Shown here: positions 8,640 to 18,173 of the stretch, one piece after another
Numbering within the stretch: position 1 is the stretch's first letter
How the letters are laid out: each line of letters opens with the position of its first letter
Assembly (NCBI GenBank): GCA_965220535.1
Contig: OZ244833.1
Location: 1,178,001-1,242,000, forward strand
Source: HK1 sp965220535
GTDB lineage: Bacteria > Pseudomonadota > Gammaproteobacteria > HK1
DNA length: 64,000 bases
Direction: 5' to 3'
The notes under the pieces: model-generated
What the model saw: the letters and a program-made list of their open reading frames with translations, nothing else
The model's database searches: none
Told to the model about the DNA's origin: nothing
Program-made: the position numbers and the translations under genes

Positions 8640-9679
8640 CGAGCCGAATCCGACGATGCGAGATTCTTGTTTTCGACCCGAATGCCGAACCACTCCGGCT
8701 TCTTGGTCGCCAGCCAACCCATCAGACCCTCTTGGAAATAGACCACGGTCACGACGATCAGCGCGCCCAAAGCGACCCACTGCCAGCCGAGGAAATAATT
8801 CCAGGTCACCTCTTTGAAGACATGAAACAAGATGGCGCCGATGATCGGCCCCCAGAGCGTGCCCTTGCCGCCGAGCAGCACGCAAACCACCATGAAAATA
8901 CCGAGGTTGATGGTCTGGTAGGCGGTTTCCAGCGGCTCGAAGTGGAGGAGTTGGAAGGCGGAGATCGCCCCGGCGATGCCCACGAAAAAGGCGGAGGCGG
9001 CCCAAGCCACCAGCTTGTAGCGCAGGGTGTGGATACCCATGGCTTCCGCTTTTTCCTCGTCGTCGCGAATCGCGTTGATCGCGGCGGCGAAACGGGTCGT
9101 ATAGAGCCAACGCAGAAAGAGATAGAGAACGACCCCGGTGATGGCGAAGGCGAAGTAGATGAACAGCCGCTCCTGCTCGCCCGGGTAGTTCGGCATCGAG
9201 ATGCCTTGGCCCCCGCCGACCCACTCCCAGTTGGAAACGAGCTCGCCGGCGGCGATGGCGACCCCCAACGTGCCGATCGCGAAGTAGGGCCCGCGCAAAC
9301 CGAAGGTCAAATAGCCGACGAGATAGGCGCAAAGTGCGCAGAACAGACCGGCGCCGATCAATCCGAGCGCGAAACCGGTGAAGTATTGGGCGACGGTGAA
9401 TTCGAAGATCCCGCCCCCCGAGGCATCGTTGTATTCGCGCACATCGTAAGCCAGACCGATCGTGATCACCGCCGCCACATACATGCCGGTGCCGTAAAAA
9501 AAGATATTGCCGAGCGAGTTGTAGCCCATCTGTCCGCCGGTCATATCCCAAGTCATGGCAACGATGATGAATAGCCAAAGGGTGGCCAGTTGGGTTTGGT
9601 AATCGGGAAAGACGAAGGGCGCAAGGGCGATCACCACCAGCATCGCCGGGTGAAGAAGAGCCGATGTCTTGGGGGTCAT
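8636..9679 (-). CDS. livM: Branched-chain amino-acid-type ABC permease LivM
   Basis: Inner-membrane permease subunit, 347 residues with about ten hydrophobic segments. The family motifs G-Y-N-S-L-G near residues 50-57 and R-D-D-E-E-K-A-E-A-M-G-I in the cytoplasmic loop contacting the ATPases are present. A long polar loop after the third segment (Y-N-D-A-S-G-G-G) is slightly unusual. It lies between livH (27 bp upstream) and livG (4-bp overlap). The system probably imports branched-chain amino acids, short amides or related polar substrates. Confidence 0.92.
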   Translation of the reverse strand: MTPKTSALLHPAMLVVIALAPFVFPDYQTQLATLWLFIIVAMTWDMTGGQMGYNSLGNIFFYGTGMYVAAVITIGLAYDVREYNDASGGGIFEFTVAQYFTGFALGLIGAGLFCALCAYLVGYLTFGLRGPYFAIGTLGVAIAAGELVSNWEWVGGGQGISMPNYPGEQERLFIYFAFAITGVVLYLFLRWLYTTRFAAAINAIRDDEEKAEAMGIHTLRYKLVAWAASAFFVGIAGAISAFQLLHFEPLETAYQTINLGIFMVVCVLLGGKGTLWGPIIGAILFHVFKEVTWNYFLGWQWVALGALIVVTVVYFQEGLMGWLATKKPEWFGIRVENKNLASSDSAR

Positions 9680-9706
9680 GAATCCTCTCCTTGCCGCCGC
9701 GCTCGC

Positions 9707-10618
9707 CTATTGCAGCACTTGGCGTTTGCGACGCTGGATCAGCAAGCGCACGAGCAGCACGAGAAGAAGCAGCAGCACCGCGATCGCCTGCTGATAGCCG
9801 ATGCCGAAGATATGCGAGCCGTATTGCTCCGCCGCCCCGATCCCGAGACCGGCGGCGATGACCCCCGGCAAATTGCCGAGACCGGCGGCGGTCACGATCA
9901 CGAATGCGCGAATCGAATAAGTGATGCCGTAAAAGGGCTGGATCACCCACGCCATCACGATGATCGCCCCCGCGGCCCCGCATATCGCGGTGTTGAGAGA
10001 GAAGGTGAAGGCGTAGACCTTTTCCGTATCGATCCCCAGCACGCGGGCCGCGCGGGCATCTTGCGCCGTGGCGCGGATCGCCTGTCCCATCCGAGAGCGC
10101 TTCATGAAAACGATCACCCCCACCGCCAGTATCAGCGCCATCGACACCCCGATCAGTTTCGCCACCGGCACGTCGATCAACTCGTTCGCGAAGCGGAAGG
10201 TGGAGTAGCCCAAATCGATGCTCTGGGTATCGGAGCCGAAGAGCAGGTTCAAGATCTGGGCCATCATGATCGCCAATCCGAAGGTGGCGAGCAACGAGGT
10301 GAACAAATCCCGTTCGATCACCCGCGAGATGACGAGTTTGTAGATCACCCAGCCGAGCCCCCACGAGACGACGAAGGCTGCGGGAACGCCCAACAAGGGA
10401 TGAATTCCCTGCTTCGACATCCACCAAGCGATATAGCCCCCGGCAATGACGAAATCGCCTTGCGCGAGGTTCTTGACATTCATCACTCCCCACACCAGGG
10501 CCAAGCCATAAGCGGCGAGGGCAAAGAGCGCACCGATCATCACGCCGTCGATGACGATCTTCAAATTGACTATCGGGAATTGGAATAAAAGCCCGATATT
10601 GCCCATTATCTGGTCCAT
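9707..10618 (-). CDS. livH: Branched-chain amino-acid-type ABC permease LivH
   Basis: Permease partner of LivM, 303 residues, with hydrophobic helices throughout and the loop motif R-A-T-A-Q-D-A-R-A-A-R-V-L-G-I typical of LivH. The C-terminus is a basic tail after a long leucine-rich helix. It begins about 100 bp after the binding-protein gene, with a strong hairpin in that gap. Confidence 0.93.
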   Translation of the reverse strand: MDQIMGNIGLLFQFPIVNLKIVIDGVMIGALFALAAYGLALVWGVMNVKNLAQGDFVIAGGYIAWWMSKQGIHPLLGVPAAFVVSWGLGWVIYKLVISRVIERDLFTSLLATFGLAIMMAQILNLLFGSDTQSIDLGYSTFRFANELIDVPVAKLIGVSMALILAVGVIVFMKRSRMGQAIRATAQDARAARVLGIDTEKVYAFTFSLNTAICGAAGAIIVMAWVIQPFYGITYSIRAFVIVTAAGLGNLPGVIAAGLGIGAAEQYGSHIFGIGYQQAIAVLLLLLVLLVRLLIQRRKRQVLQ

Positions 10619-10650
10619 GGGGATCCCCGACCCGTCGAGCGATCGTCATC

Positions 10651-10690
10651 GACGACGCCGGGCGACCATGGCGGATCGCCCGGCGTCGTC
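10651..10690 (-). promoter_or_regulatory. 15-bp perfect hairpin between livK and livH
   Basis: GACGACGCCGGGCGA and its exact complement flank a 10-nt loop. There is no T-run on either side, so it is better explained as an mRNA stabiliser or partial attenuator that lets the binding-protein message outnumber the permease message, a layout common in ABC import operons, than as a full terminator. Confidence 0.75.
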
Positions 10691-10720
10691 GAAAAGAGAC
10701 TTCCTATGACGAAGCGACGG

Positions 10721-11950
10721 TCATTTGCGCGGCCAGTTAAGGGCGTGGGAAGCAAAAGCCGAGGGGGCGACCACGTTATAGTCCCCGTCTTGGATTTGAC
10801 GCAGAACCATCGGCTTGGCGATATTGTTGCCGGCTTCGGAGAACTTGATCGGACCGTAGAAGGTCTTCAAGTCGGTCTTGGCGATCGCATCGCGCACCGC
10901 TTCTTTGTCCAGCGTCCCGGCACGCTCGAAGGCGTCTTTGAATACGTAGACCGCCGCCGAGGCCTGAGCCGTCTGATAAGGCACCTTCTTGTCGGTATAT
11001 TCGGGATAGGCCGCTTTGAATTCCCGCTCGTAGTCGGCGGCGGAGCCGAAGATCGGATCTTCGTACGAAAGCGTCTCGGCCCACTGAGTGGAGCACAGAA
11101 TATCGTTGGCGGCGGCCCCGAAGTTTCCGGTCACATCGGCGGCTTCGCAATGCGTGACCGCGATCATCGGAACCGAGACGTTCTGCTCCCCGATCTGACG
11201 CACGGCGGTCGCCGCCCCTTTGGAATGCCCGGAAACGACCAGCAGATCGGGTTTGATCAGTTTGACCTTGGTCAGGATCGCGGACATATCGGATAGATCG
11301 CGCGGCAGCCTCTCGTCGATCACGACCGACATGCCCAGCTTTTCGGCGTCCTCCATGACCCCGGCTCTGATATCGAGCGAGAAGGGATCGTTCTCGACCG
11401 CGATGGCCACGCGCACGTCGCCGACCGATTTGCCGCTCTTTTCCGCCATCTCGCCCGCTAACGTCACCGCCGAGGCCAGATACTGCTCGGAGGTGGACAG
11501 CACCGCGAAGAGATATTTATAGCCCTTGTTGAACAAGGAGCGCGAGGCGCCCTCGGCCTCCACCATCGGGATCTTGTAGCGCTCGGTGACCGGCGCGATC
11601 GCCTTGGTCAGACCGGAGCTATAAGGCCCGAGCATATATTGGACCTTGTCTTGGGAGATCAGACGCTCGGCGAGGGTCGCGCCCCGGTCGCCTTTGGATT
11701 CGTCGTCGTAGTAGATCACCCGGAAGTGATAGCACTTGTCGCCGACTTTGACGCCGCCGCTTTCGTCGATCTTCTGGATCGCGAACTCGTAGCCGTTCTT
11801 GGCGTGCACCCCGTTGGTGGCATACTTGCCGGTCAACGAGATCGCGGAACCGAGCACGAGCTCCTCGCACTCCATCGCCGCTGCCGATGCCATCGACAAC
11901 AACCCGCCCGCGGCCAGAGCCAGCGCGCCCGACAGTTTCCATTTTTTCAT
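10721..11950 (-). CDS. livK: Periplasmic substrate-binding protein of Liv-type importer
   Basis: A 409-residue Leu/Ile/Val-type periplasmic binding protein (fold type I). The start at 11950 has AGGAG 9 nt upstream and yields a signal peptide (M-K-K-W-K, hydrophobic core, A-S-A-A-A). The mature part starts with the L-V-L-G-S-A-I-S-L-T-G-K strand-turn of the family. It is first in the operon livK-H-M-G-F. A direct repeat TTGCGGAACGAC (12018-12029 and 12033-12044) lies just upstream and may be a regulator site or only one of the many tandem duplications. Substrate cannot be read from sequence; amides and urea are alternatives to branched-chain amino acids. Confidence 0.9.
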   Translation of the reverse strand: MKKWKLSGALALAAGGLLSMASAAAMECEELVLGSAISLTGKYATNGVHAKNGYEFAIQKIDESGGVKVGDKCYHFRVIYYDDESKGDRGATLAERLISQDKVQYMLGPYSSGLTKAIAPVTERYKIPMVEAEGASRSLFNKGYKYLFAVLSTSEQYLASAVTLAGEMAEKSGKSVGDVRVAIAVENDPFSLDIRAGVMEDAEKLGMSVVIDERLPRDLSDMSAILTKVKLIKPDLLVVSGHSKGAATAVRQIGEQNVSVPMIAVTHCEAADVTGNFGAAANDILCSTQWAETLSYEDPIFGSAADYEREFKAAYPEYTDKKVPYQTAQASAAVYVFKDAFERAGTLDKEAVRDAIAKTDLKTFYGPIKFSEAGNNIAKPMVLRQIQDGDYNVVAPSAFASHALNWPRK

Positions 11951-12169
11951 GGATCGATTTCTCCTTGGTTTGTTGGTGAGCCCTTTTCGAGTCACCGATA
12001 TTGTCCGCCTATCGACATTGCGGAACGACAACTTGCGGAACGACCGTCGAAATCATGAGCGTCATTCTTCGAAGGAAAGCCGATATCCCTCGACCGGGTC
12101 GGCATCCGCCTTCGCCGAACGACGGCGCCCTCGGCCGAGGGTGAAACGCGAATATCCAAGAGCGAAGTC

Positions 12170-12913
12170 ATGACCGAACAGACCTTCGTTCTCTTGGTTT
12201 TGGGCGCGGTCTCCGGCGGTTTCGTCAATGGCTTGACCGGCACCGGTACCGCGCTTTTCGCTTTGGGCTTTTACCTCTTGGCACTGCCGCCGGTGCAGGC
12301 CGTGGCCATCGTCGCCTTGATGTCGGTGCTGGCCGGATTGCCGGGCCTTTGGGTCGTGCGCACCGCCATCGGCTCCAATCTCCCCCGCTTGGCCCGATTC
12401 CTGCTTCCCGCTTTGGTCGGCGTTCCCTTGGGGGTCGGCCTGCTGGCTTGGATCGAAGCCTCGGTCTTGCGCTTGGGTATCGCCTGGCTCCTGATCGTCC
12501 ACGGCGGTTATTTCGGCTTGCGCACGACATTGCCCCGATTTCACAAGCGTACCCCGATCGTCGACGGGGTCGTCGGTTTTTTCGGCGGCTTGTTCGGGGG
12601 GGCGGCCTCCGTCTCCGGGGCGATCCCCTCTTTATGGCTTTCCTTGCGCCCCTGGACGAAGACCGAGGTGCGCGCTGTTTTGCAACCCTTCAACGTCGTC
12701 GTGCTCGGCATGACCGTCGGATTGCTGTTTTTCCAAGGCGCCTACAACGAAGAGGCTCTCGAAGCGCTGTTGATCACGGTGCCCATCGGATTCGTGGCCG
12801 CGCAAACGGGGATCTTCGTATTCCGGCGCATCGGCGATAACACCTTTCGCCGCCTTCTGATCGGATTGTCCTTGCTGACGGGTATCGGGATTTTAGTGCA
12901 AGAATTATCTTAG
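12170..12913 (+). CDS. TauE/SafE family membrane permease
   Basis: A 247-residue protein with about eight hydrophobic helices arranged as two repeats, each opening with a glycine-rich segment (G-G-F-V-N-G-L-T-G-T-G and G-F-F-G-G-L-F-G-G), as in TauE/SafE (DUF81) exporters. Family members export sulfite, sulfoacetate or other organosulfur anions, or have unknown cargo. It is divergent from livK. Other sulfur genes nearby (PLP desulfhydrase, cysK, trans-sulfuration enzyme) fit a sulfur role but do not prove one. Confidence 0.85.
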   Translation: MTEQTFVLLVLGAVSGGFVNGLTGTGTALFALGFYLLALPPVQAVAIVALMSVLAGLPGLWVVRTAIGSNLPRLARFLLPALVGVPLGVGLLAWIEASVLRLGIAWLLIVHGGYFGLRTTLPRFHKRTPIVDGVVGFFGGLFGGAASVSGAIPSLWLSLRPWTKTEVRAVLQPFNVVVLGMTVGLLFFQGAYNEEALEALLITVPIGFVAAQTGIFVFRRIGDNTFRRLLIGLSLLTGIGILVQELS

Positions 12914-13362
12914 AGCCGTCGCGACACCGGAATCGCCTCTCTCCCAGTCGCCGGCGGTCGCCGGCGGACCGGGAAAAGCGCCGGCGAGCCGCCATTGTCC
13001 ACGATCTCGGCGTTTTCGAAAACGCGAAGGACAAGGCCTTGCCCGTCGAGGCCCGTCGAGAGGGCATGCGGGTATATCATCGCATAGGGCATCGCAAAGC
13101 CTCTTGCGGGCGGAGGATGCGCTTGCCGAATCTTTGCGTTTTTTCCTATCGGGGCAGGTCGATGCCCTCGAAGCCCGGCAGCGGTCGAAACCGCCTCCCA
13201 AAGCAAACGAGGGTCTTCGGCGAGCGGCGGCACGATGTCGCCTGCGGATGTCGTCTGCGGATGTCGCCTGCGGAGTCTCGTCGACGAATCGCCGGGCTTT
13301 TTCGAACCGCCCCCGAAAGACCCTCCCCGTCCCCGAACACGATCATTGCAAAGCGAATAGCC
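12914..13362. other. Spacer with small tandem duplications, no gene seen
   Basis: Contains GTCGCCGGCG twice near 12950 and a 13-bp unit GATGTCGCCTGCG three times at 13234-13272 (middle copy with one change). The open frame upstream of the following gene is unsupported and has no family content. Confidence 0.6.
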
Positions 13363-16188
13363 ATGAAAACGCTTCTTTTCGACGAGGTCGCGCGCCTTCC
13401 CTTCCCCGGCGACAACGCCGCGATCGCCACCCGCCGGATCGAGGCGGGAACGACCGTCGAGGGCGATTTGACGGGATCGATCACCCTCGCCCATACCCTA
13501 TTGGAAGGACATCGTTTCGTCATCCGAAAAATACCCGAGGGGATGCCGTTGACCTCTTGGGGCCTTCCCTTCGGCTTCGCCCGCACCGCCTTGACCCCGG
13601 GGGAATACGTCTGCAACGCCGGCATCTTGGAGGTATTGAAAGAGCGCGGGATCGATCATCGGCTACCGACAAATCCCACTTTCGAAGACCGCATCGAACG
13701 CTACGATTTCGACGACTCGGCCTTCGTACCCGGCGAGCAAATCGAAAGAATCGCCGAGCCCGGGTCCTTCCTCGGCTATCGGCGCGCCGCCGGACGCGGG
13801 ACGGGCACCCGCAACTGCATCGCGATCATCGCCGCCACCCTCCGCGAGGCGGGCTTCGCCGAAGCCCTCGTGCGGCGGCTGCAACCCCAAGCGGAAGCCA
13901 TCGACTCCATCGACAAGATCGTCGCCATCACTCATACCGAAGGGGGGCATCGCGCCAACAGTCTGTCCGCCGACGAAAAAAAGCGACCCCGCAACTACCT
14001 CGCCGTCCTGCGCTGTCTCGCGGGCTTTATCACCCATCCCAATATCGCCGCCGCCCTCGTCTGCGACTACGGCACCGGCACCTATACCGGCGAGGATATC
14101 GAGCGCTTCATACGCGAGCGGGGCGAGGCGCTCGATGCCCTTCCCCATCGCTTCTTTCGCATCCGAGCGGGGATCGAAAGCTCCCTCGACGAGGCCGAAG
14201 GGATCGTCCGCGGCTGGTTCTCGAAAGCCGCCGCTGCGAAACGCCGCCCCCAACCCCTTAGCGAGCTCAAAATCGCCCTCCAATGCGGCGGTTCGGACGC
14301 TTTTTCCGGGATCTCCGGCAATCCCTTGGCCGGGCGCGTCGCCAAGGAGGTCATTCGTCACGGCGGCAGCGCCGTTCTCGCCGAAACCGACGAGCTGATC
14401 GGGGCCGAGTCCTATATGCTGTCCCGGGTCCGCGATATCGCCACCGCGCGGCGCTTTTTGGAGCGCATCGAGGCTTTCAAGACTTATGCCGGCCACCACG
14501 GAGCCACCGCCGAGGGCAACCCCTCCGGCGGCAACAAACTGCGCGGGCTTTATAACATCACCCTCAAATCCATCGGCGCCGCCCGCAAGCGGGATCCGGA
14601 TATCCGCTTGGACCACGTGATCGACTACGCGGCGCCGATGCACGCCCCCGGCTTTTATTTCATGGATAGCCCGGGGAACGACCTCGAGAGCATCGCGGGA
14701 CAGGTCGCATCCGGAGCCAATCTCATCTTCTTCATCACCGGCAACGGCTCGATCACCAACTTCCCCTTCGTTCCGACGCTGAAGTTCGTCACCACCAGCG
14801 GACGCTTCCGCATGCTGGAAAGAGAAATGGACGTCAACGCCGGCCGCTACAACGACGGGGAATCGATGGCATCGCTCGGGGACGAGACCTTCGCCCTCGC
14901 TTGCCGGATCGCCTCCGGCGAAGCCGACAAAGGAGAGCGGGCCGGGCATGCGCAGGTGCAAATCTGGCGCGAGTGGCCCCAAGGAGGGGAGACGAGGATC
15001 GAGGCGATCCGGGAAAGGAGCGTCCCCGATGGCCGCCCCTTGGCCACCCTTCCCCGAGCTGCGCTGCACCTCGACCTGCGACTCTTCGAAAGCCGGGCCG
15101 GGCCGACCGCCGATCGGATCGCTTTGGTGATCCCCACCAGTTTGTGCTCGGGTCAACCGGCGCGACTGATCGCCGAGGATCTCCAGGGTCGATATGCGAA
15201 AGGCGGCGTCAGTCGCTTCGTTTCGTTGACGCATAGCGAGGGCTGCGGCTCCGCCAACGCCCAAGGGATCCACCTGCGCACCCTGCTTTCGCATTTGCGT
15301 CATCGCTTCGTCGAAAGCGCGCTCCTGCTCGAGCACGGCTGCGAAAAAACCCATAACGATGCGGTGCGCAAATTCCTCGGCGAGCGCGGGGAGGATATCG
15401 ACGGCTACGGATTCGCCAGCGTCCAACTCGACGGCGGCCTCGAGGGGGCGAAACGAAAAGCGGCACGCTGGTTCGAAGATGCGCTCGACAAGAACCTCGC
15501 GCTCGAGCGAAAGGCCGCCGGCGCCGAGAATCTGCGTTTGGCGATAGTGACCACCGGCGATCTCCCGGCCTTCGCCGCGCGGGTGTTATGCCGATTGGCA
15601 GGCAGGATCGTGGCCGCCGGCGGGAGCGTTTTCGTCTGCGACCGTGGGGGTTTCGCCCGCGACCGCGGGGCTGCCCGCGCCCCCGGAGATCGGCTCGAGG
15701 GGGAAATCGCCGAGGGCGAGGGGCTTTCGGGGAGTCGGGCATGGCGCGAGGATCTGCTGGCCGCCTCCGAGACCCGGCGCGCCACTTTGGCCTTCGGGGA
15801 TCGATCCGAGGCGAGCGGCTTGCATGTCATCGAAATGCCGACGAACAACGCGGTGGAGATGATCACCGCCGCCGGCGCCGCCGGGGCCGAGACGATGCTG
15901 GCATGGATCGGGGATGCCCCGCTTCCGGCGCATCCGATGATCCCTTTGCTGCAAGCGAGTTCCGACCGACGGGTGCGCGAACGCTACGCCCTCGACCTCG
16001 ATATCGAGATCGACGCTCCTCCGGCGAAGGCCGATGCCATCGACACCGAGCGAGCGGTCGAAGCCGCGGTCGAGGCCTTGGCGGATCGCATCGCGGCGAC
16101 CGCTTCGGGGCTGTTCACCCCCACCGCCAACCGTCTTTGCTTGACCGGATTTCAGTTGACCCGCGGCTTGCTCGGGGTTTCGATGTGA
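13363..16188 (+). CDS. Altronate/galactarate dehydratase-like (UxaA) protein with duplicated N-terminal half
   Basis: Residues 1-90 form the SAF-like N-terminal domain (UxaA-N); residues about 135-560 match the UxaA/GarD dehydratase core, including G-Y-R-R at 138-141 and T-G-T-R-N-C-I at 147-153, then T-H-T-E-G-G-H near 190. Such enzymes remove water from altronate or galactarate using Fe2+. The protein has 941 residues instead of about 500. A second partial copy of the N-terminal part of the core starts near 583 (I-A-L-V-I-P-T-S-L-C-S) with T-H-S-E-G-C-G near 623 and L-E-H-G-C-E-K-T-H-N near 655, motifs closer to classical UxaA than those of the first copy. The start at 13363 matches the beginning of the SAF domain; 108 further upstream codons are unsupported. 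Substrate is not determinable here. Confidence 0.8.
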   Translation: MKTLLFDEVARLPFPGDNAAIATRRIEAGTTVEGDLTGSITLAHTLLEGHRFVIRKIPEGMPLTSWGLPFGFARTALTPGEYVCNAGILEVLKERGIDHRLPTNPTFEDRIERYDFDDSAFVPGEQIERIAEPGSFLGYRRAAGRGTGTRNCIAIIAATLREAGFAEALVRRLQPQAEAIDSIDKIVAITHTEGGHRANSLSADEKKRPRNYLAVLRCLAGFITHPNIAAALVCDYGTGTYTGEDIERFIRERGEALDALPHRFFRIRAGIESSLDEAEGIVRGWFSKAAAAKRRPQPLSELKIALQCGGSDAFSGISGNPLAGRVAKEVIRHGGSAVLAETDELIGAESYMLSRVRDIATARRFLERIEAFKTYAGHHGATAEGNPSGGNKLRGLYNITLKSIGAARKRDPDIRLDHVIDYAAPMHAPGFYFMDSPGNDLESIAGQVASGANLIFFITGNGSITNFPFVPTLKFVTTSGRFRMLEREMDVNAGRYNDGESMASLGDETFALACRIASGEADKGERAGHAQVQIWREWPQGGETRIEAIRERSVPDGRPLATLPRAALHLDLRLFESRAGPTADRIALVIPTSLCSGQPARLIAEDLQGRYAKGGVSRFVSLTHSEGCGSANAQGIHLRTLLSHLRHRFVESALLLEHGCEKTHNDAVRKFLGERGEDIDGYGFASVQLDGGLEGAKRKAARWFEDALDKNLALERKAAGAENLRLAIVTTGDLPAFAARVLCRLAGRIVAAGGSVFVCDRGGFARDRGAARAPGDRLEGEIAEGEGLSGSRAWREDLLAASETRRATLAFGDRSEASGLHVIEMPTNNAVEMITAAGAAGAETMLAWIGDAPLPAHPMIPLLQASSDRRVRERYALDLDIEIDAPPAKADAIDTERAVEAAVEALADRIAATASGLFTPTANRLCLTGFQLTRGLLGVSM

Positions 16189-16303
16189 ATCGATGCGATT
16201 CGGCGGCGAGATCGACCGGCGTTCGAACGCTCGACATCCGCACGAGCGATGAAAAGCCTCGTCGCCGAAGCGGGCGATAAATACCCGATATACACTTCAC
16301 CCG

Positions 16304-17710
16304 ATGGATACCCCGAGCGATACCAAGAGCGATACCCCGAGCCCTCCTTTCGCGCCGTCGGCGAAGACGACGAGCGCCTCGTCTCGATGCGAAAAGCCGG
16401 ACTTCCCCCTGCGCTCCGACTTCCTGCGGATCGCGATCGAGCGCGGCTATCTTCATCAGTGCACGGATATCGAGGGCCTCGACAAACTCGCCGCCGGCAA
16501 CGCGCCTATCTCGGGCTATATCGGCTTCGATGCGACCGCCGATTCGCTTCATATCGGCAGCCTCGTGCAGATCATGCTGCTGCGGCTGATGCAGCGCACG
16601 GGCCATCGACCGATCGTGCTGATGGGGGGTGGCACCACCCGCATCGGCGACCCTTCGGGAAAAGACGAGAGCCGGCAGCTGCTGAGCGCCGAAAAGATCG
16701 CGGCCAATATCGAGGGCATTCGCCGCGTCTTCGCCCGCTTCCTCGAATTCGACGACGACGCGCCCAAGGGCCCTTCGTCGCGAGAGGCGGCGATCACCGT
16801 CGACAACGCCGATTGGCTCGACGATCTCCGCTATATCCCCTTTCTGCGCGAATACGGCTCGCATTTTTCCGTCAACCGGATGCTCGGCTTCGAGTCCGTG
16901 CGTCGACGCTTGGATCGCGAACAGCCGCTCTCCTTCCTCGAATTCAACTATATGGTTCTACAGGCCTACGATTTCGTCGAGCTCGCGCGCCGCTACGGCT
17001 GCCGCTTGCAGATGGGCGGATCGGATCAGTGGGGGAATATCGTTTGCGGCGTCGAGCTCGGGCGCAAAGCGGCGGGCACCGAACTCTTCGGCATGACCTC
17101 GCCGCTGCTGACCACCGCCGGCGGCGCCAAAATGGGCAAGACCGCCGCCGGGGCGATCTGGCTGAACCCCGACCGATGCTCGCCCTACGAATATTGGCAA
17201 TACTGGCGCAACTGCGACGACGCCGATGTCGGCCGCTTCTTGCGCCTGTTCACGGAATTGCCCTTGGAGGAAATCGCCCGCTTGGAGAGCCTCGAAGGGG
17301 CGGAGATCAACGAGGCCAAGAAGAAACTCGCCACCGAGGCCACCGCCCTTTGCCACGGTCGCCCGGCGGCGATCGATGCCGCCGAAACCGCCCGGCGGAC
17401 CTTCGCCGCCGTCGGCGACGGGTGCGCGGCGACGGGCGAGGGACTGCCCACTCTCGTCGTGCCGAGCGCACGTTTGCAAGCGGGAATCCCCATCGCCGAT
17501 CTGATGTGCGAAACGGGCTTGACGCGCAGCAAAAGCGAAGCCCGACGTCTGATCGCCGGCGGCGGGGGCCGACTCAACGACAGCCCCGTCGCCGAGGAAA
17601 CGATGCTTGTGGATGCGAGCCATCTGAACGAGGAAAATGCGATCAAACTTTCCGCCGGGCGCAAACGCCATGCCTTGGTGCGCTTGGAGGAGCCCTCGAG
17701 CGAAGCATGA
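16304..17710 (+). CDS. tyrS: Tyrosyl-tRNA synthetase
   Basis: Class I synthetase that attaches tyrosine to tRNA-Tyr. The HIGH motif is H-I-G-S (about 83-86), the KMSKS motif appears as K-M-G-K-T (about 276-280), and the C-terminal S4 RNA-binding domain contains T-R-S-K-S-E-A-R-R-L-I. At 468 residues it is about 50 longer than usual; the first 30 residues are built from a near 12-bp repeat (D-T-P-S, D-T-K-S, D-T-P-S), so the true start may be internal although no better ATG with a ribosome site was seen. The wording around H-Q-C-T-D-I-E-G-L-D and M-G-G-G-T-T-R-I-G-D-P-S-G-K-D-E-S-R resembles alphaproteobacterial TyrS, a possible transfer. Confidence 0.92.
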   Translation: MDTPSDTKSDTPSPPFAPSAKTTSASSRCEKPDFPLRSDFLRIAIERGYLHQCTDIEGLDKLAAGNAPISGYIGFDATADSLHIGSLVQIMLLRLMQRTGHRPIVLMGGGTTRIGDPSGKDESRQLLSAEKIAANIEGIRRVFARFLEFDDDAPKGPSSREAAITVDNADWLDDLRYIPFLREYGSHFSVNRMLGFESVRRRLDREQPLSFLEFNYMVLQAYDFVELARRYGCRLQMGGSDQWGNIVCGVELGRKAAGTELFGMTSPLLTTAGGAKMGKTAAGAIWLNPDRCSPYEYWQYWRNCDDADVGRFLRLFTELPLEEIARLESLEGAEINEAKKKLATEATALCHGRPAAIDAAETARRTFAAVGDGCAATGEGLPTLVVPSARLQAGIPIADLMCETGLTRSKSEARRLIAGGGGRLNDSPVAEETMLVDASHLNEENAIKLSAGRKRHALVRLEEPSSEA

Positions 17711-18173
17711 CGAAGAAGGCCTCGATCGCCTGAACCGAAAGAGAAAGCGTTGCGACTTGGGCGGCGTTCTTTTCGACGGCTCGAAGGACAAAGGCGAGAA
17801 CGACGGCGAGAACGATGGCAACGATGCGAGGCTTTCGGGGTATCGCATCGAGTTCGCATCGAGATCGAATCGAGTTCGGATCGAGGCTTTCGGGGAGTCG
17901 AAACGCCGACGAGCGAAGTCGATAGCCTCGGCGCGCCGAGCTTGCGGATTCATCGGCGATCGCCTGCCCCGCCGCCCCCTGAGACATCGTGAGACATCGC
18001 GAGCCATCGGCTCTTCGCCGAACGCCCCTTGGACCACCCGTCGGCAATGAATCGACGGCCTTGGAAACACCCCACCTCGGAACAACGACGATGCCTTTCG
18101 ACACTCGATATTTCAGCGACCGAGATTTCAGCGACGACCCCGCCTGCAAGAGGCGAGGGCGGCGGAGATCCTC
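17711..18173. other. Spacer, no gene seen
   Basis: 463 bp with small repeats (GGCGAGAACGA twice near 17792-17815; GAGACATCG twice near 17981-18000). Frames on both strands are low-complexity, rich in arginine and serine, with no ribosome sites worth noting. Confidence 0.55.

Noticed and set aside
7896..10649. A 917-residue minus-strand frame covering livG, livM and livH
   Set aside because: Only the last 247 residues (LivG) match a family; the rest is an out-of-frame reading of livM and livH, which have their own clear frames.
13663..15426. A 587-residue frame on the minus strand opposite the UxaA-like gene
   Set aside because: It is glycine/alanine/aspartate-rich without any family signal, a typical antisense shadow of a high-GC gene.
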